The translations under genes were made by a program, and so were the position numbers. From NCBI RefSeq assembly GCF_013408925.1, contig NZ_JACCAB010000001.1, forward strand, positions 868,001-932,000: a DNA stretch of 64,000 bases. Direction: 5' to 3'. Source of the DNA: Pedococcus badiiscoriae. Lineage in GTDB: Bacteria; Actinomycetota; Actinomycetes; Actinomycetales; Dermatophilaceae. Below the pieces are notes generated by a model. It did not search any database and was not told where the DNA came from. It saw only the letters and a program-made list of their open reading frames with translations. This document shows, in pieces, positions 17,685 through 27,141 of this stretch. Position 1 is the stretch's first letter; each line of letters begins with the position of its first letter.

Positions 17685-17827
17685 GGGGCAACCTGCTCTC
17701 GGAACTGACTGGTGGTCTGTCTTGGTTCAACGCTGTTCTGTCTGAAGACAGAGTGATGGTGGGCGCACCGTGAAGGCGCGACGCATCAGAATACGCGAAT
17801 CCAGGGGTAATCCTGAAATCGCGGCTG

Positions 17828-17901
17828 TAGCGGGAGCGGGGCTCGATCCCGCGACCTCACGATTATGAGTCGTGCGCTCTAACCAGCTGAGCTACCCCGC
17901 C
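17828..17901 (-). tRNA. trnM: tRNA-Met (elongator, anticodon CAT)
   Basis: The 74-base cloverleaf begins GGCGGGGTAGCTCAG. Its anticodon stem CACGA/TCGTG encloses loop CTCATAA with anticodon CAT. The acceptor has G-U pairs at positions 1-72 and 7-66. G1 paired to U72 and the sequence similarity to actinobacterial elongator Met tRNAs argue against the initiator. CCA is not encoded. Confidence 0.93.
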
Positions 17902-17933
17902 ATGGGGTGTGCGCCTCGCGGCGCCGTTCCCAG

Positions 17934-18006
17934 AGCCCCCTGTCGGAATCGAACCGACGACCTTTTCCTTACCATGGAAACGCTCTGCCGACTGAGCTAA
18001 GGGGGC
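17934..18006 (-). tRNA. trnT: tRNA-Thr (anticodon GGT)
   Basis: The 73-base cloverleaf has acceptor GCCCCCT/AGGGGGC. Its anticodon stem TTTCC/GGAAA encloses loop ATGGTAA with anticodon GGT, and the T-arm contains GGTTCGATTCC. It is the first gene of the tRNA-Thr, tRNA-Met, rpmG series. The 161 bases upstream, to the acyl-CoA dehydrogenase stop, contain no gene and must hold its promoter. Confidence 0.95.
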
Positions 18007-18167
18007 CTGCCCACCCGGGGCTCTCGAGAGCCGCGCGGAAGTGCGACGGTGAGACTACACGCTCCGATGCCTCCACCGAAAATCGAGGGTATGCCGCGTG
18101 GCCGGGTCCGCGCGAACGCCTTTCGACGAGCGGCTGCGAGGGGTCCTGGGGACCCGCCGCAGGCGGT

Positions 18168-19376
18168 CTAGCGGAAGGCCTGCTGGCCGGTCATCGCCTG
18201 CCCGACGACGAGCGTGTGCATCTCCACGGTGCCCTCGTAGGTGAGCACCGACTCCAGGTTGTTCATGTGCCGGATGACCGGGTACTCCAGGCTGATCCCG
18301 TTGGCGCCCAGGATGGTTCGCGAGGTCCGGCAGATGTCCAGGGCCTCGCGGATGTTGTTCAGCTTGCCGAGGCTGACCTGTTCGGGACGCAGGGTTCCGG
18401 CGTCCTTGCGACGGCCGAGGTGCAGGGCCAGCAGCTGGCCCTTGACGAGCTCGAGGGCCATGTCGGCGAGCTTCTGCTGGGTGAGCTGGAACCCGGCCAG
18501 CGGGCGCCCGAACTGGTGGCGCTCCATCGAGTACCGACGGGCGGTGTCGAGGCTGGACCGGGCCGCCCCGAGCGATCCCCAGACGATGCCGTAGCGCGCC
18601 TCACTGAGGCAGGCCAGGGGGCCCTTGAGGCCGCGGACCTCGGGGAAGACGGCGTCGCCCGGCAGCCGGACGCCCTCGAGGACGAGTTCGCTGGTCACGG
18701 AGGCGCGCAGCGACAGCTTGTGCTTGATCTCCGGAGCGGAGAAGCCGGGGGTGTCGGTCGGGACGACGAACCCCCTGACGACGCTGCGGTCGTCCCCACC
18801 CCGGGTCCCGGCCTCGTCAACCTGCGCCCAGACCACGGCGACGTCGGCGAGTGAGCCGTTGGTGATCCACATCTTCGAGCCGTCGAGCACCCAGTCGTCG
18901 CCGTCGCGACGGGCGCGGGTGCGCATCGACCCGGGGTCGGAGCCGTGGTCAGGCTCGGTCAGGCCGAAGCAGCCGATCGCCTCGCCGGCGGCCATCCGCG
19001 GCAGCCACTGCCGTCGGTGCTCCTCGCTGCCCCAGCGGTGGATCGCGTACATGGCCAGCGACCCCTGGACCGAGACCAGGCTCCGGACGCCGGAGTCGGT
19101 GGCCTCCAGCTCGAGGCAGGCCAGGCCGTAGTCGACGGCGCTCATCCCGGCGCAGCCGTACCCCTCGAGGTGCATCCCGAGCAGCCCGAGCGAGCCGAGC
19201 TCCTTGGTCAGGCCGCGGACGTCGTCGATCTCGCCGCGCTCGAACCAGTCGGCGACGAACGGCTCGACGCGCTTGTCGAGGAAGGCGCGCACGGTGGCGC
19301 GGATCGCCTTCTCCTCGTCGGAGAGCAGGTCGTCGATCCCTGCGAGGTCCATCGGGTCGAGCGCGGGCGCAGTCAT
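18168..19376 (-). CDS. gcdH: acyl-CoA dehydrogenase, glutaryl-CoA dehydrogenase type
   Basis: The 402-residue flavoenzyme has the acyl-CoA dehydrogenase layout: an N-terminal helical domain, the FAD/substrate motif CFGLTEPDHGSDPGSM, the WITNG segment, and a C-terminal helical domain with LGANGISLEYPVIRHMNNLESVLTYEGT. The glutamate of YEGT is the expected catalytic base. The overall pattern and the ending GQAMTGQQAF match glutaryl-CoA dehydrogenases, which oxidatively decarboxylate glutaryl-CoA to crotonyl-CoA in lysine and aromatic catabolism. Specificity for a short-chain acyl-CoA cannot be excluded. It follows aroQ by 37 bases on the same strand. Confidence 0.8.
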   Translation of the reverse strand: MTAPALDPMDLAGIDDLLSDEEKAIRATVRAFLDKRVEPFVADWFERGEIDDVRGLTKELGSLGLLGMHLEGYGCAGMSAVDYGLACLELEATDSGVRSLVSVQGSLAMYAIHRWGSEEHRRQWLPRMAAGEAIGCFGLTEPDHGSDPGSMRTRARRDGDDWVLDGSKMWITNGSLADVAVVWAQVDEAGTRGGDDRSVVRGFVVPTDTPGFSAPEIKHKLSLRASVTSELVLEGVRLPGDAVFPEVRGLKGPLACLSEARYGIVWGSLGAARSSLDTARRYSMERHQFGRPLAGFQLTQQKLADMALELVKGQLLALHLGRRKDAGTLRPEQVSLGKLNNIREALDICRTSRTILGANGISLEYPVIRHMNNLESVLTYEGTVEMHTLVVGQAMTGQQAFR

Positions 19377-19413
19377 GCCCGCAGTCTTGCAGGGTGGGTC
19401 GCTGCCGGGTGGT

Positions 19414-19863
19414 TCAGTGCCGGTCGTCGATGAGCTCGGAGATCCGGGCGATCGCGTAGGCGTAGCCGCTGGGGCCGCAACCGCTGATGACCCCGTCCGA
19501 GACGGCGGACAGGTAGGAGTGGTGCCGGAACTCCTCGCGCCGGTGCACGTTGCTGAGGTGCACCTCGAAGACCGGGATGCTCAGGGCCGCGAGCGCGTCC
19601 CGCAGCGCGATCGACGTGTGCGTGTAGGCGCCGGCGTTGATGACGATGCCGACCGCGCTCTTGCGGACCTCGTGGACGGCGTCGATCAGCGCGCCCTCGT
19701 GGTTGCTCTGGCGGAAGTCGACGTCCAGCCCTGCCAGGCTCGCTGCCTTGCGGCACAGCGCCTCGATATCGGCGAGGGTGTCGGATCCGTAGATCTCTGG
19801 CTCGCGCTCGCCCAGCAGGTTGAGGTTCGGTCCGTTCAGGACGACGACGGTCTGCTGGCTCAT
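19414..19863 (-). CDS. aroQ: type II 3-dehydroquinate dehydratase
   Basis: The 149-residue enzyme removes water from 3-dehydroquinate in the shikimate pathway, or acts in quinate catabolism. The signature is clear: [20 protein letters not shown] at the N-terminus with the catalytic tyrosine, [34 protein letters not shown] and [18 protein letters not shown]. The start ATG has AGGAG upstream. It is unlinked here to other aro genes. Confidence 0.93.
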   Translation of the reverse strand: MSQQTVVVLNGPNLNLLGEREPEIYGSDTLADIEALCRKAASLAGLDVDFRQSNHEGALIDAVHEVRKSAVGIVINAGAYTHTSIALRDALAALSIPVFEVHLSNVHRREEFRHHSYLSAVSDGVISGCGPSGYAYAIARISELIDDRH

Positions 19864-20024
19864 GTGGGCGCTCCTGTGCTTGCGGTGTGCCGGGTGAAGG
19901 TGCGGCGCTGCGGTGCGGCCACCTTGCCATGCGGTCGGCCACTTTCAGGGTAGGCCACCGGAGGTCGACATGACCGGACGATCCCGTCATCACCCGTTCG
20001 GCCGGAGCCGCCCCGCTGGTGGGC

Positions 20025-20070
20025 GCTCGCCTCAGCTCGCCTCAGCTCGCCTCAGCTCGGCTCAGCTCAG
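20025..20070. repeat. 10-bp tandem repeat at the end of coxG
   Basis: About four and a half copies of CTCAGCTCGC run in tandem, with the last two slightly diverged (CTCAGCTCGG, CTCAGCTCAG). The final codons and TGA stop of the CoxG-like gene fall inside the array. The flanking region 19864-20024 has no gene. Confidence 0.85.
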
Positions 20071-20802
20071 TGCCCGCCAGATCACGATCACGGCCACCAC
20101 GACGACGACGCCGAGGAGCACCTGCTTCCCGTAGGTCTTCACCAGCACCGGGAGGACGGTGCCACCGAGGTCGAGCGCGTCGTCCGGCGCAGGCCTGGTG
20201 CCACCCGGGTGACGTGGCTGCGCCGGAGCCGGCTCGGGTGCCGGCTCGGGAGCCACCGTCAAAGGCGCCTCGCTCAAGTTGGGCTCTCTCGAGGGGGCCT
20301 CGCTCAAGGGGGCCTCCGTCGAGGGGGCCTCTGTCGAGAGCGCCTCGGGCGAGGGTGTCTCGCCGATCTTGCCCTCGATGCAGCTGACGAACTGCCCCAG
20401 CAGCTTGTCCGACACGTCCTGCATGACGCCCCGGCCGAACTGGGCCGGCTTGCCGGTGACGGCGAGGTTGGTCTGCACGTCGGCGCGGGTCGAGCCGTCG
20501 CCGACGTCGGTGAGCTGGATGGTCACGGTCGCGCCCGCGGTGCCGTTGCCGCGCTTGTCCTTGCCCTTGGCCTCGATCACCGCCCGGTGGGCGCCGTCGT
20601 CCTTCTCCACGAAGGCGCCCGTGCCGGAGTAGACCAACGAGATGGGACCCAGCTTCACCTTCACCGTGCCCGCGAAGCCCTCGTCGGTCACGGCCGTGAC
20701 CGTGGCGCCGGGGAAGCAGCCACCCACCAGCGGGAGGTCCATGAAGGTCGCCCAGGCGCGGTCGACCGTCGCCGGCACGGTGAAGCTGTGGCTCAGCTCC
20801 AC
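20062..20802 (-). CDS. coxG: CoxG-like SRPBCC protein with C-terminal membrane anchor
   Basis: The GTG at 20802 has GGGAGG eight bases upstream and lies just past the coxM stop; it gives 246 residues. Residues 1-145 form an SRPBCC domain (FMDLPLVGGCFPGA, IEAKGKDKRGNGTAGATVTIQL) of the CO dehydrogenase subunit G family. A low-complexity Glu/Ala/Pro/Ser linker follows with repeats of EAP[S/L][T/S]. A C-terminal hydrophobic segment (VLLGVVVVVAVIVIW) makes a likely membrane anchor. In carboxydotrophs CoxG helps tether the hydroxylase to the membrane; the anchor here fits that role. Confidence 0.8.
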   Translation of the reverse strand: MELSHSFTVPATVDRAWATFMDLPLVGGCFPGATVTAVTDEGFAGTVKVKLGPISLVYSGTGAFVEKDDGAHRAVIEAKGKDKRGNGTAGATVTIQLTDVGDGSTRADVQTNLAVTGKPAQFGRGVMQDVSDKLLGQFVSCIEGKIGETPSPEALSTEAPSTEAPLSEAPSREPNLSEAPLTVAPEPAPEPAPAQPRHPGGTRPAPDDALDLGGTVLPVLVKTYGKQVLLGVVVVVAVIVIWRALS

Positions 20803-20806
20803 CGGC

Positions 20807-21661
20807 TCAGCCTCCCGCCGCGGCAAGGACTGCTCGGCGGGTCAGCACCGTCGCGAGGTGCCTGCGGTAGTCGCTGTCTCCGTTCAGGTCCGACGGTGGG
20901 TTGGTGCCGTCCGCGGCGGCCGCGCACGCGTCCCGGACCGCCTCGTCGGTGGCGGCCTTGCCCAGCAGTCCCCGCTCGACAGCCGTGGCTCGCAAGGGAG
21001 TCGAGCCCATGTTGGTCAGTCCGATCCGGGCCTCGGCGATGGTTCCGCCCTCGACCCGCACCGTCGCCGCGACGGCCACGATCGACCACTGGTGCGACAC
21101 GCGCACGAACTTCTCGTACCGGTGGCCCCACCCCGTGTGCTTGGGGATCCGGATGGCGGTGAGCAGCTCGCCCTCTCCCACGGCAGTCTCGAACAGGTCC
21201 TGGAAGAAGTCGCCGGCGGCCACGGTGCGCTCACCACCGCTGCCGGTGATGACGAACTCGGTGTCGAGCGCGAGCGCTGGAGCGCCGACGTCACCGGCCG
21301 GGTCGGCGTGGACGAGGGCGCCCCCGACGGTCCCCCGGTGGCGGATCTGCGGGTCGGCCACCTCGGCGATGGCGTCGGTGAGCAGCCCCGCGTGCTGACG
21401 CACGAGGTCGCTCGCCAGCACATCGGCATACGTGGTCATGGCACCGATGACGAGGTGGTCTCCGTCCTCCCTGACCCCCTGGAGCTCGGTGATCCGGCCG
21501 AGGTCGATGACCTTCTCCGGGGCGTTGAGGCGCATCCGCAGGATGGGCAGCAGGCTCTGGCCCCCGGCCAGCACCTTGGCGTCGTCGCCGGCCTCGGCGA
21601 GGGCGGCCAGGGCCTCCGCCACCGAGGTGGGTGCGACGTAGTCGAACGATGCGGGGATCAC
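20807..21661 (-). CDS. coxM: Mo-hydroxylase FAD-binding subunit, CoxM type
   Basis: The GTG at 21661 overlaps the coxL stop as GTGA and gives 284 residues, the usual CoxM length. FAD-binding motifs are present: LAGGQSLLPILRMRL at about 32-46, and RHRGTVGGALVHADPAGD at about 100-117. The subunit passes electrons from the iron-sulfur subunit to the acceptor. Gene order on the transcript is S-L-M-G. Some family members use NAD or quinone, and the sequence does not decide between them. Confidence 0.88.
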   Translation of the reverse strand: MIPASFDYVAPTSVAEALAALAEAGDDAKVLAGGQSLLPILRMRLNAPEKVIDLGRITELQGVREDGDHLVIGAMTTYADVLASDLVRQHAGLLTDAIAEVADPQIRHRGTVGGALVHADPAGDVGAPALALDTEFVITGSGGERTVAAGDFFQDLFETAVGEGELLTAIRIPKHTGWGHRYEKFVRVSHQWSIVAVAATVRVEGGTIAEARIGLTNMGSTPLRATAVERGLLGKAATDEAVRDACAAAADGTNPPSDLNGDSDYRRHLATVLTRRAVLAAAGG

Positions 21662-24144
21662 TGGTCTGCTCCGTTCGTCGCGGTGCCGGTACTCGAGGTG
21701 TCCTGGTTGAGGGAGCCGGCCTCGAAGTGCGGCTGGACCTCGTCCGTGGTGCCGCGGCCCTGACCGGCGCCGGCCGACTGGATGGCCTTCCAGACCCGTT
21801 CGGGTGTGCAGGGCATCTGGATGTCGGTGATGCCCAAGGGGCGCAGGGCGTCCACGACGGCGTTGACGACGGCGGGGGTGGAGGCGATCGCGCCGGCCTC
21901 GCCGACTCCCTTGGTCCCGAGGGTGTTGGTCGTCGACGGTGACGTCGTGTTCTCGGTGACGAACGAGATCGTGTCGGCCGTGGTCGGCAGCGTGTAGTCG
22001 ACGAACGAGCCCGACACCAACGTGCCCTGGTCGTCGAAGACCGCCTCCTCCCACAACGCCTGTGCGATGCCCTGGACGATGCCGCCATGCACCTGGCCCT
22101 CGACGATGAGGGGGTTGATGATCTGGCCGATGTCGTCGACGCAGACGTACTTGCGCAACGTCACCTGGCCGGTCTCGGTGTCGACCTCGGCCGCGCACAG
22201 GTGCGTGCCGTGGGGGAAGGAGAAGGCGTCCGGGTCGAAGGTGGCGTCGGCGTCGATACCGGGTTCGAAGCCGGCCGGGAGGTTGTGCGACGTGAACTGC
22301 GCGGTCGCCACCTCGGTGATGCCGATGCCGTTGTCCGTGCCGCGGACGGTGAACCGACCTCGGGAGAACTCCAGGTCGTCGACGCTCGCCTCCAGCAGGT
22401 GGGCGGCGACGATCTTGGCCTTCTCGACGACCTTGTCGGCGGCACGCACGACGGCTTCGCCTCCGACCACCAGCGACCGCGAGCCGTAGGTGTCGAGCCC
22501 GCGGGGTGCGATCTGGGTGTCGCCGTGCAGGACCTCGATGTCCTCGAAGGGCACCCCGAGCCGGTCGGCCGCGATCTGGCTCCACGCCGTCTCGTGGCCC
22601 TGGCCGTGCGGTGAGGTGCCGGTGATGACCTCGACCTTGCCCGTCGGCAGCATCCGGATGGAGGCGTGCTCCCATCCGCCGGCGCCGTAGTTGAGCGCGC
22701 CGAGGATCCGCGATGGCGCGAGACCGCACATCTCGGTGAACGTGGAGACGCCGATCCCGAGCTGGACGGGGTCCTTGCGCTCCCGCCGTTCCCGCTGCTC
22801 GCGCCGCAGCCCCTCGTAGTCGAACAGCTCCACCGCGCGGGCGGTCGCGGCCTCGTAGTTGCCCGAGTCGTAGGTCATCCCGGCCACCGAGGTGAACGGG
22901 AACTCCTCGTGCTTGATCCAGTTCTGCTCGCGGATCTGCAACGGGTCGACGCCCACCTCCGCCGCCAGCTCGTCCATCAGCCGCTCGACGGCATACGTCG
23001 CCTCGGGGCGTCCGGCTCCGCGGTAGGCGTCCACCCAGGTGGTGTTGGTGAGGACGGTCTGCACCGTGAACCGGTAGGCGCGGAACTTGTAGATGGCGTT
23101 GAACATCCACGCGCCGAGCACGGGGACACCGCCGCCGACGAGCCCGACGTACGCGCCCAGGTTGGCGACGAGGTCGACCTTCAGCGCGGTGACCGTGCCG
23201 TCCTTGGTCGCCGCGAGGGTCAGCTGCTGGTACTGGTCGCGACCGTGGTGGCCGGACACGAGCGACTCCGAGCGGGTCTCGGTGTACTTGACGGGTTTGC
23301 CGACGTGCCGGGCGGCGGCCAGCGTCGCGAACTCCTCCGCCGTCGTCTGCAGCTTGCCGCCGAAGCCGCCGCCCACGTCGGGTGCGATGACCCTCACCTT
23401 GGACTCCGGTATGCCGGTCGTGGCCGCGATGAGGAACCGCAGGATGTGCGGGACCTGGGTGGAGGTCCAGACCGTGATCTGTTCCCCGGTGGGGTCGACC
23501 ACCGTCGAGCGAGGCTCCATGAAGGCAGGGATCAGGCGCTGCTGGCGGAACTCCCGCTCGATGACGATGCCGTCGGCGCGGGCCTTGGCGATCTCCTCGT
23601 CGACGTCGGTCCCGCTGCCCTGCTCCGCGGAGTCCAGCCGCCAGAGCGCCGACTTGTTGGTGCCGAGGTCCGGGTGGGCGAGCACGGCGTCCTCGACCGC
23701 GTCCTTGGCGTCCAGGACGGCCGGCAGCTCGTCGTAGTCGACGTCCACCAGCTCGGCGGCGTCGCGGGCCTGGGCGGCGGAACGAGCCACCACCACTGCC
23801 ACGATCTCACCGGCGCACGCGACGTGGTCGAGCACGATCGGCAGGTGCGCCGGGGCTTTCTGGTCGGTCGTGATCGGCCAGGCGTTGGCCACGGCCCCCA
23901 TGCCGTCCTTCACGTCCGCCCCGGTGAGGACGGCGATCACGCCGGGGGCCTGTCGCGCTGCCGCGGTGTCGATGCCGGTGACCATGGCGTGGGCGTGCGG
24001 GCTGCGGACCATCGCGGCGTGCAACATGCCCGGCAGGACGATGTTGTCGGTCCATCGGGTGCGACCGGTGATGAGGCGCTGGTCCTCCTTGCGGAGGCGC
24101 CGGTTGCCGACCTCGGCGGTGGGACGGGTCTCGACGGCGGTCAT
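21658..24144 (-). CDS. coxL: Mo-hydroxylase large subunit, form II CoxL
   Basis: The 828-residue subunit carries the molybdopterin-cytosine-dinucleotide cofactor. Visible motifs include GRTRWTDNI near the N-terminus, the Mo-binding region [13 protein letters not shown] and [13 protein letters not shown], and [18 protein letters not shown] near the C-terminus with the conserved active-site glutamate. The active-site loop reads AYRGAGR at about residues 372-378. Form I CO dehydrogenases have AYRCSFR with the copper-bound cysteine, so this enzyme has no such cysteine and belongs to form II. Form II enzymes are of uncertain substrate and may oxidise other small compounds. Its ATG overlaps coxS by four bases. 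Confidence 0.9.
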   Translation of the reverse strand: MTAVETRPTAEVGNRRLRKEDQRLITGRTRWTDNIVLPGMLHAAMVRSPHAHAMVTGIDTAAARQAPGVIAVLTGADVKDGMGAVANAWPITTDQKAPAHLPIVLDHVACAGEIVAVVVARSAAQARDAAELVDVDYDELPAVLDAKDAVEDAVLAHPDLGTNKSALWRLDSAEQGSGTDVDEEIAKARADGIVIEREFRQQRLIPAFMEPRSTVVDPTGEQITVWTSTQVPHILRFLIAATTGIPESKVRVIAPDVGGGFGGKLQTTAEEFATLAAARHVGKPVKYTETRSESLVSGHHGRDQYQQLTLAATKDGTVTALKVDLVANLGAYVGLVGGGVPVLGAWMFNAIYKFRAYRFTVQTVLTNTTWVDAYRGAGRPEATYAVERLMDELAAEVGVDPLQIREQNWIKHEEFPFTSVAGMTYDSGNYEAATARAVELFDYEGLRREQRERRERKDPVQLGIGVSTFTEMCGLAPSRILGALNYGAGGWEHASIRMLPTGKVEVITGTSPHGQGHETAWSQIAADRLGVPFEDIEVLHGDTQIAPRGLDTYGSRSLVVGGEAVVRAADKVVEKAKIVAAHLLEASVDDLEFSRGRFTVRGTDNGIGITEVATAQFTSHNLPAGFEPGIDADATFDPDAFSFPHGTHLCAAEVDTETGQVTLRKYVCVDDIGQIINPLIVEGQVHGGIVQGIAQALWEEAVFDDQGTLVSGSFVDYTLPTTADTISFVTENTTSPSTTNTLGTKGVGEAGAIASTPAVVNAVVDALRPLGITDIQMPCTPERVWKAIQSAGAGQGRGTTDEVQPHFEAGSLNQDTSSTGTATNGADQ

Positions 24145-24638
24145 GACTGCGCTCCGTCCGCGGCGGCGACGGAGGCGGAGGAGGTGCCCGCTGCCTGCTG
24201 AACTGCTTTGACGATGTTGTGGTACCCGGTGCAGCGACACAGGTTGCCCTCGAGCCCCACCCGGATCTCCTGCTCGGTGGGATGCGGGTTCTCGGTGAGT
24301 ACGTCGATGGCCTGCATGATCATCCCCGGCGTGCAGTAGCCGCACTGCAGCGCGTGGCACTCGTGGAAGGCCCGCTGCATCGGGTGCAGCTCGCCGTCGA
24401 CCGCCAGCCCCTCGATCGTGGTGACGTCGTGGCCGTCGGCCTGCACCGCCAGCACGTTGCACGACTTCACGCTGCGCCCGTCGAGGTGCACGGTGCACGC
24501 GCCGCAGTTGCTCGTGTCGCACCCGACAACCGTCCCGGTCTTGCCCAGCTGCTCTCGCAGGTAGTGGACGAGGAGCGTTCTCGGCTCCACCTCGTCCGAG
24601 TAGTCGACTCCGTCGACCGTGACGCTGATGCGGGTCAT
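24141..24638 (-). CDS. coxS: Mo-hydroxylase iron-sulfur subunit, CoxS type
   Basis: The 165-residue protein has two [2Fe-2S] clusters. The plant-ferredoxin cluster is bound by C40, C45, C48 and C60; the second by C99, C102, C134 and C136. It relays electrons from the Mo site in CoxL to the FAD of CoxM. The ATG at 24638 has AGAGGTGA upstream. A 132-base gap separates it from the XdhC gene, the only sizeable gap in this minus-strand run, so a promoter for coxSLMG may lie there; I found no convincing -35/-10 pair. Confidence 0.92.
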   Translation of the reverse strand: MTRISVTVDGVDYSDEVEPRTLLVHYLREQLGKTGTVVGCDTSNCGACTVHLDGRSVKSCNVLAVQADGHDVTTIEGLAVDGELHPMQRAFHECHALQCGYCTPGMIMQAIDVLTENPHPTEQEIRVGLEGNLCRCTGYHNIVKAVQQAAGTSSASVAAADGAQS

Positions 24639-24770
24639 TCGATCACCTCTCTGTGACGACAACACCTTGACGACTACACCTGTGCGGGCTGCTTCCTTCG
24701 TTGAGGACCCTGGCCGAGCGGGCCAGGCACTGCTTCGGATACTTCTCGCTGTGACCAGTGGTGGCAACTG

Positions 24771-26006
24771 TCATTCCGGGTGGTTTCCAGTGGCCTCCTC
24801 CGGTCCTGTGGAAGCCCCCACCAGCCCGGTGGCGTGGTGGTGGATCGGCCCATCGCGGTGACCCAGCCGGTCCCCCCGGCCTCCCCACTGCAGGGCGATG
24901 ATCTCGGCGGCGATGCTCACAGCGGTCTCCTCGGGGGTCCGCGCCCCGAGGTCGAGCCCGACCGGGCTGGAGAGGTGGGCCAGCTCGTCCTCGCTGAGGC
25001 CCGCCTCGCGCAGCCGCGCCATGCGGTCGTCGTGGGTGCGCCGCGAACCCATGGCACCGACGTACGCCACTTCGGGCAGGCGCAGGGCGAGCTCGAGGAC
25101 CGGCACGTCGAACTTGGGGTCATGGGTGAGCACGCAGATCACGGTGCGGGCGTCGATCCGGCCCGCATCCCGCTCCGCGGCGAGGTAGCGGTGCGGCCAG
25201 TCGACGACGACCTCGTCGGCCGAGGGGAACCGCGAAGCCGTCGCGAAGACGGGGCGGGCGTCGCAGACCGTCACGCGATATCCCAGGAAGTGCCCCTGGT
25301 GGGCGACGGCCGCGGCGAAGTCGATGGCCCCGAAGACGAGCATGCGCGGCCGGGGCGCGAACGCAGAGACGAAGACGCGCATCCCCTCGCCGCGGCGCTC
25401 TCCGTCCGGGCCGTAGGTGAGGGTCTCGGTGCGACCCGACGCCAGCAGGCCCCGCGCGTCGTCCGTCACAGCGTCGTCGGCCCGCGAGGATCCCAGCGAG
25501 CCCGTCGTCGCCTCGGTCGTCCCGATCGCCTCGGTTGCCCCGGGTGCCGCCGACCCCGGTGAGCCCGCCTCGGGTCGGACGACCAGCCGGCGCCCGAGCC
25601 AGGCCGGGTCGGGGTGCTCGATGACGGTCGCCAGCGCCACCGGGCGACCGGCCTCGATGTCCTGCGCCACCTCCCCCAGCTCAGGGAAGGTCGTGCGGCT
25701 GACCGGCTCGACGAAGACGTCGAGGATGCCACCGCAGGTCAGCCCGACGGCATACGCGTCGTCGTCGCTGACGCCGTAGCGCTGCAGCACGGCCACACCG
25801 TCGGCGACCACCCCCTGGGCCAGCTCGTAGACCGCCCCCTCGACGCACCCGCCGCTGACTGACCCGACGGCCTCGCCACCGGGCCCCACCAGCATGGCGG
25901 CGCCGGCTGGTCGCGGCGCGGAGCGCCAGGTGGCGACGACGGTGCCGACACCGACCGTGGCCCCCGCGCGCCACCAGCGGAGCAGCTCGGGCAGCACCTC
26001 ACGCAC
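24771..26006 (-). CDS. xdhC: XdhC/CoxF-family Mo-hydroxylase maturation factor
   Basis: The GTG at 26006, inside the last bases of the coxE gene, gives 411 residues. The N-terminal XdhC/CoxI domain contains GSVSGGCVEGAVYE and LTCGGILDVFVEP. The C-terminal Rossmann-type XdhC_C domain contains VFGAIDFAAAVAHQG and ends in RTPEETAVSIAAEIIALQWGG. The two are joined by a Gly/Ala/Thr-rich linker at about 155-200. XdhC proteins bind and sulfurate the molybdenum cofactor before insertion into hydroxylases. It lies between coxE and coxS, so its client is presumably the adjacent CoxL. Confidence 0.85.
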   Translation of the reverse strand: MREVLPELLRWWRAGATVGVGTVVATWRSAPRPAGAAMLVGPGGEAVGSVSGGCVEGAVYELAQGVVADGVAVLQRYGVSDDDAYAVGLTCGGILDVFVEPVSRTTFPELGEVAQDIEAGRPVALATVIEHPDPAWLGRRLVVRPEAGSPGSAAPGATEAIGTTEATTGSLGSSRADDAVTDDARGLLASGRTETLTYGPDGERRGEGMRVFVSAFAPRPRMLVFGAIDFAAAVAHQGHFLGYRVTVCDARPVFATASRFPSADEVVVDWPHRYLAAERDAGRIDARTVICVLTHDPKFDVPVLELALRLPEVAYVGAMGSRRTHDDRMARLREAGLSEDELAHLSSPVGLDLGARTPEETAVSIAAEIIALQWGGRGDRLGHRDGPIHHHATGLVGASTGPEEATGNHPE

Positions 26007-27141
26007 GGGCAACCACCTCGAGGAGCTCCTCGAAGGCCGCCATCGAGTGACCTGCGACGAAGTCGTCGACGTGCGGCAGCACCGCCACGATCCCCTGCTG
26101 GACGGGTTCGTACCCCGGCTTGCCGCGATGGGGGTTGACCCACACCACGCGGTGGGCCAGGGCGCGCAGGCGGCGCATCTGCTCGCCCAGTGCGGCGGGC
26201 TCGCTGCGCTCCCAGCCGTCGCTGAACAGCACGACCACGGCCCCCCGCGCCATCCCGCGTCGACCCCACCGGTCGAGGAAGGCCCCGATCCCCTCCGCCA
26301 GCCTGGTGCCCCCCGACCAGTCGGGCACGCAGGCACCGCACGCGACGATCGCGCGCTCCGGATCGCGCTGCCGCAGCGGACGGGTGACGTGGGTCAGCCG
26401 GGTGCCGAGGGTGAACACCTCGACCGGCAGGTCGCTGGCGGCGTAGGTGTGGGCGAGGCGCAGCAGTGCGTCGGCGTAGGCGCTCATCGAGCCGGACACG
26501 TCGACGAGCAGGACCAGCCGCCGAGGTCGAGTTCCCTTGTGCCGCCAAGCGATCGGGCCTGGCTCTCCCATCCGTCGCAGCTGTTCCCGCAGCGTGCGGC
26601 GGGCATCCACCCCACCGCGCCGCGACGGGGTGTGCCGGTGGGCGGGTCGGCGCGGCGCCCGAGGCCGCAGGGTCGCGAAGAGGGCCGCCAGCCGAGCGCG
26701 GTCGGCACCGCTGAGCGAGGCCACGTCACGGTGGCGCAGGACCTCGACCGCACTCGCCGACGCCCGCACCACGTCCTGCGGCGACTCGGGGTCCGCCCCG
26801 CTGCCGCGGCCCGCGTCGAGGGGCGCGTGGGCGACGGCGTGGCTCTCGTCGCGACGCCTCCGGGAGGTGGCGCGCTCGAGGCCGAACCACGCGGCATACA
26901 CCTGGTCGTAGCGCTCGAGATCCGCCGGCGAGGCGCACAGGGTGGCGCGTCCCGCCCAGTAGGCCGCGGACTGGTCCCCCACCCCGACGACCGCCACCGC
27001 GTCGAGGTAGGTGCGCTCGCGGTCCGCCGTGACGTTGACGCCGGCGGCACGCACCGCACGCGCGAAGCCCAGCAGGATCTCGTCCGCCGCGTGCACGGGC
27101 GGGGCAGGCGTCGCGCCGGCCGTCATCGCGCCGGTGGTCAT
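25999..27141 (-). CDS. coxE: CoxE-like VWA-domain protein
   Basis: The 380-residue protein starts at an ATG that overlaps the MoxR stop by four bases. Its N-terminal half is helical and Arg-rich; the C-terminal half is a VWA domain with an intact MIDAS motif DVSGSMSAY and later VVVLFSDGWERSEP. CoxE works with the MoxR-type AAA ATPase CoxD to install or rearrange the active-site metal centre of CO dehydrogenase-type enzymes. It is overlapped at its end by the XdhC gene. Because this CoxL lacks the copper-site cysteine, the exact maturation task is open. Confidence 0.85.
   Translation of the reverse strand: MTTGAMTAGATPAPPVHAADEILLGFARAVRAAGVNVTADRERTYLDAVAVVGVGDQSAAYWAGRATLCASPADLERYDQVYAAWFGLERATSRRRRDESHAVAHAPLDAGRGSGADPESPQDVVRASASAVEVLRHRDVASLSGADRARLAALFATLRPRAPRRPAHRHTPSRRGGVDARRTLREQLRRMGEPGPIAWRHKGTRPRRLVLLVDVSGSMSAYADALLRLAHTYAASDLPVEVFTLGTRLTHVTRPLRQRDPERAIVACGACVPDWSGGTRLAEGIGAFLDRWGRRGMARGAVVVLFSDGWERSEPAALGEQMRRLRALAHRVVWVNPHRGKPGYEPVQQGIVAVLPHVDDFVAGHSMAAFEELLEVVARA

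Noticed and set aside
21658..24144. A true CO dehydrogenase (form I) large subunit
   Set aside because: The active-site loop is AYRGAGR, without the cysteine that binds copper in form I enzymes.
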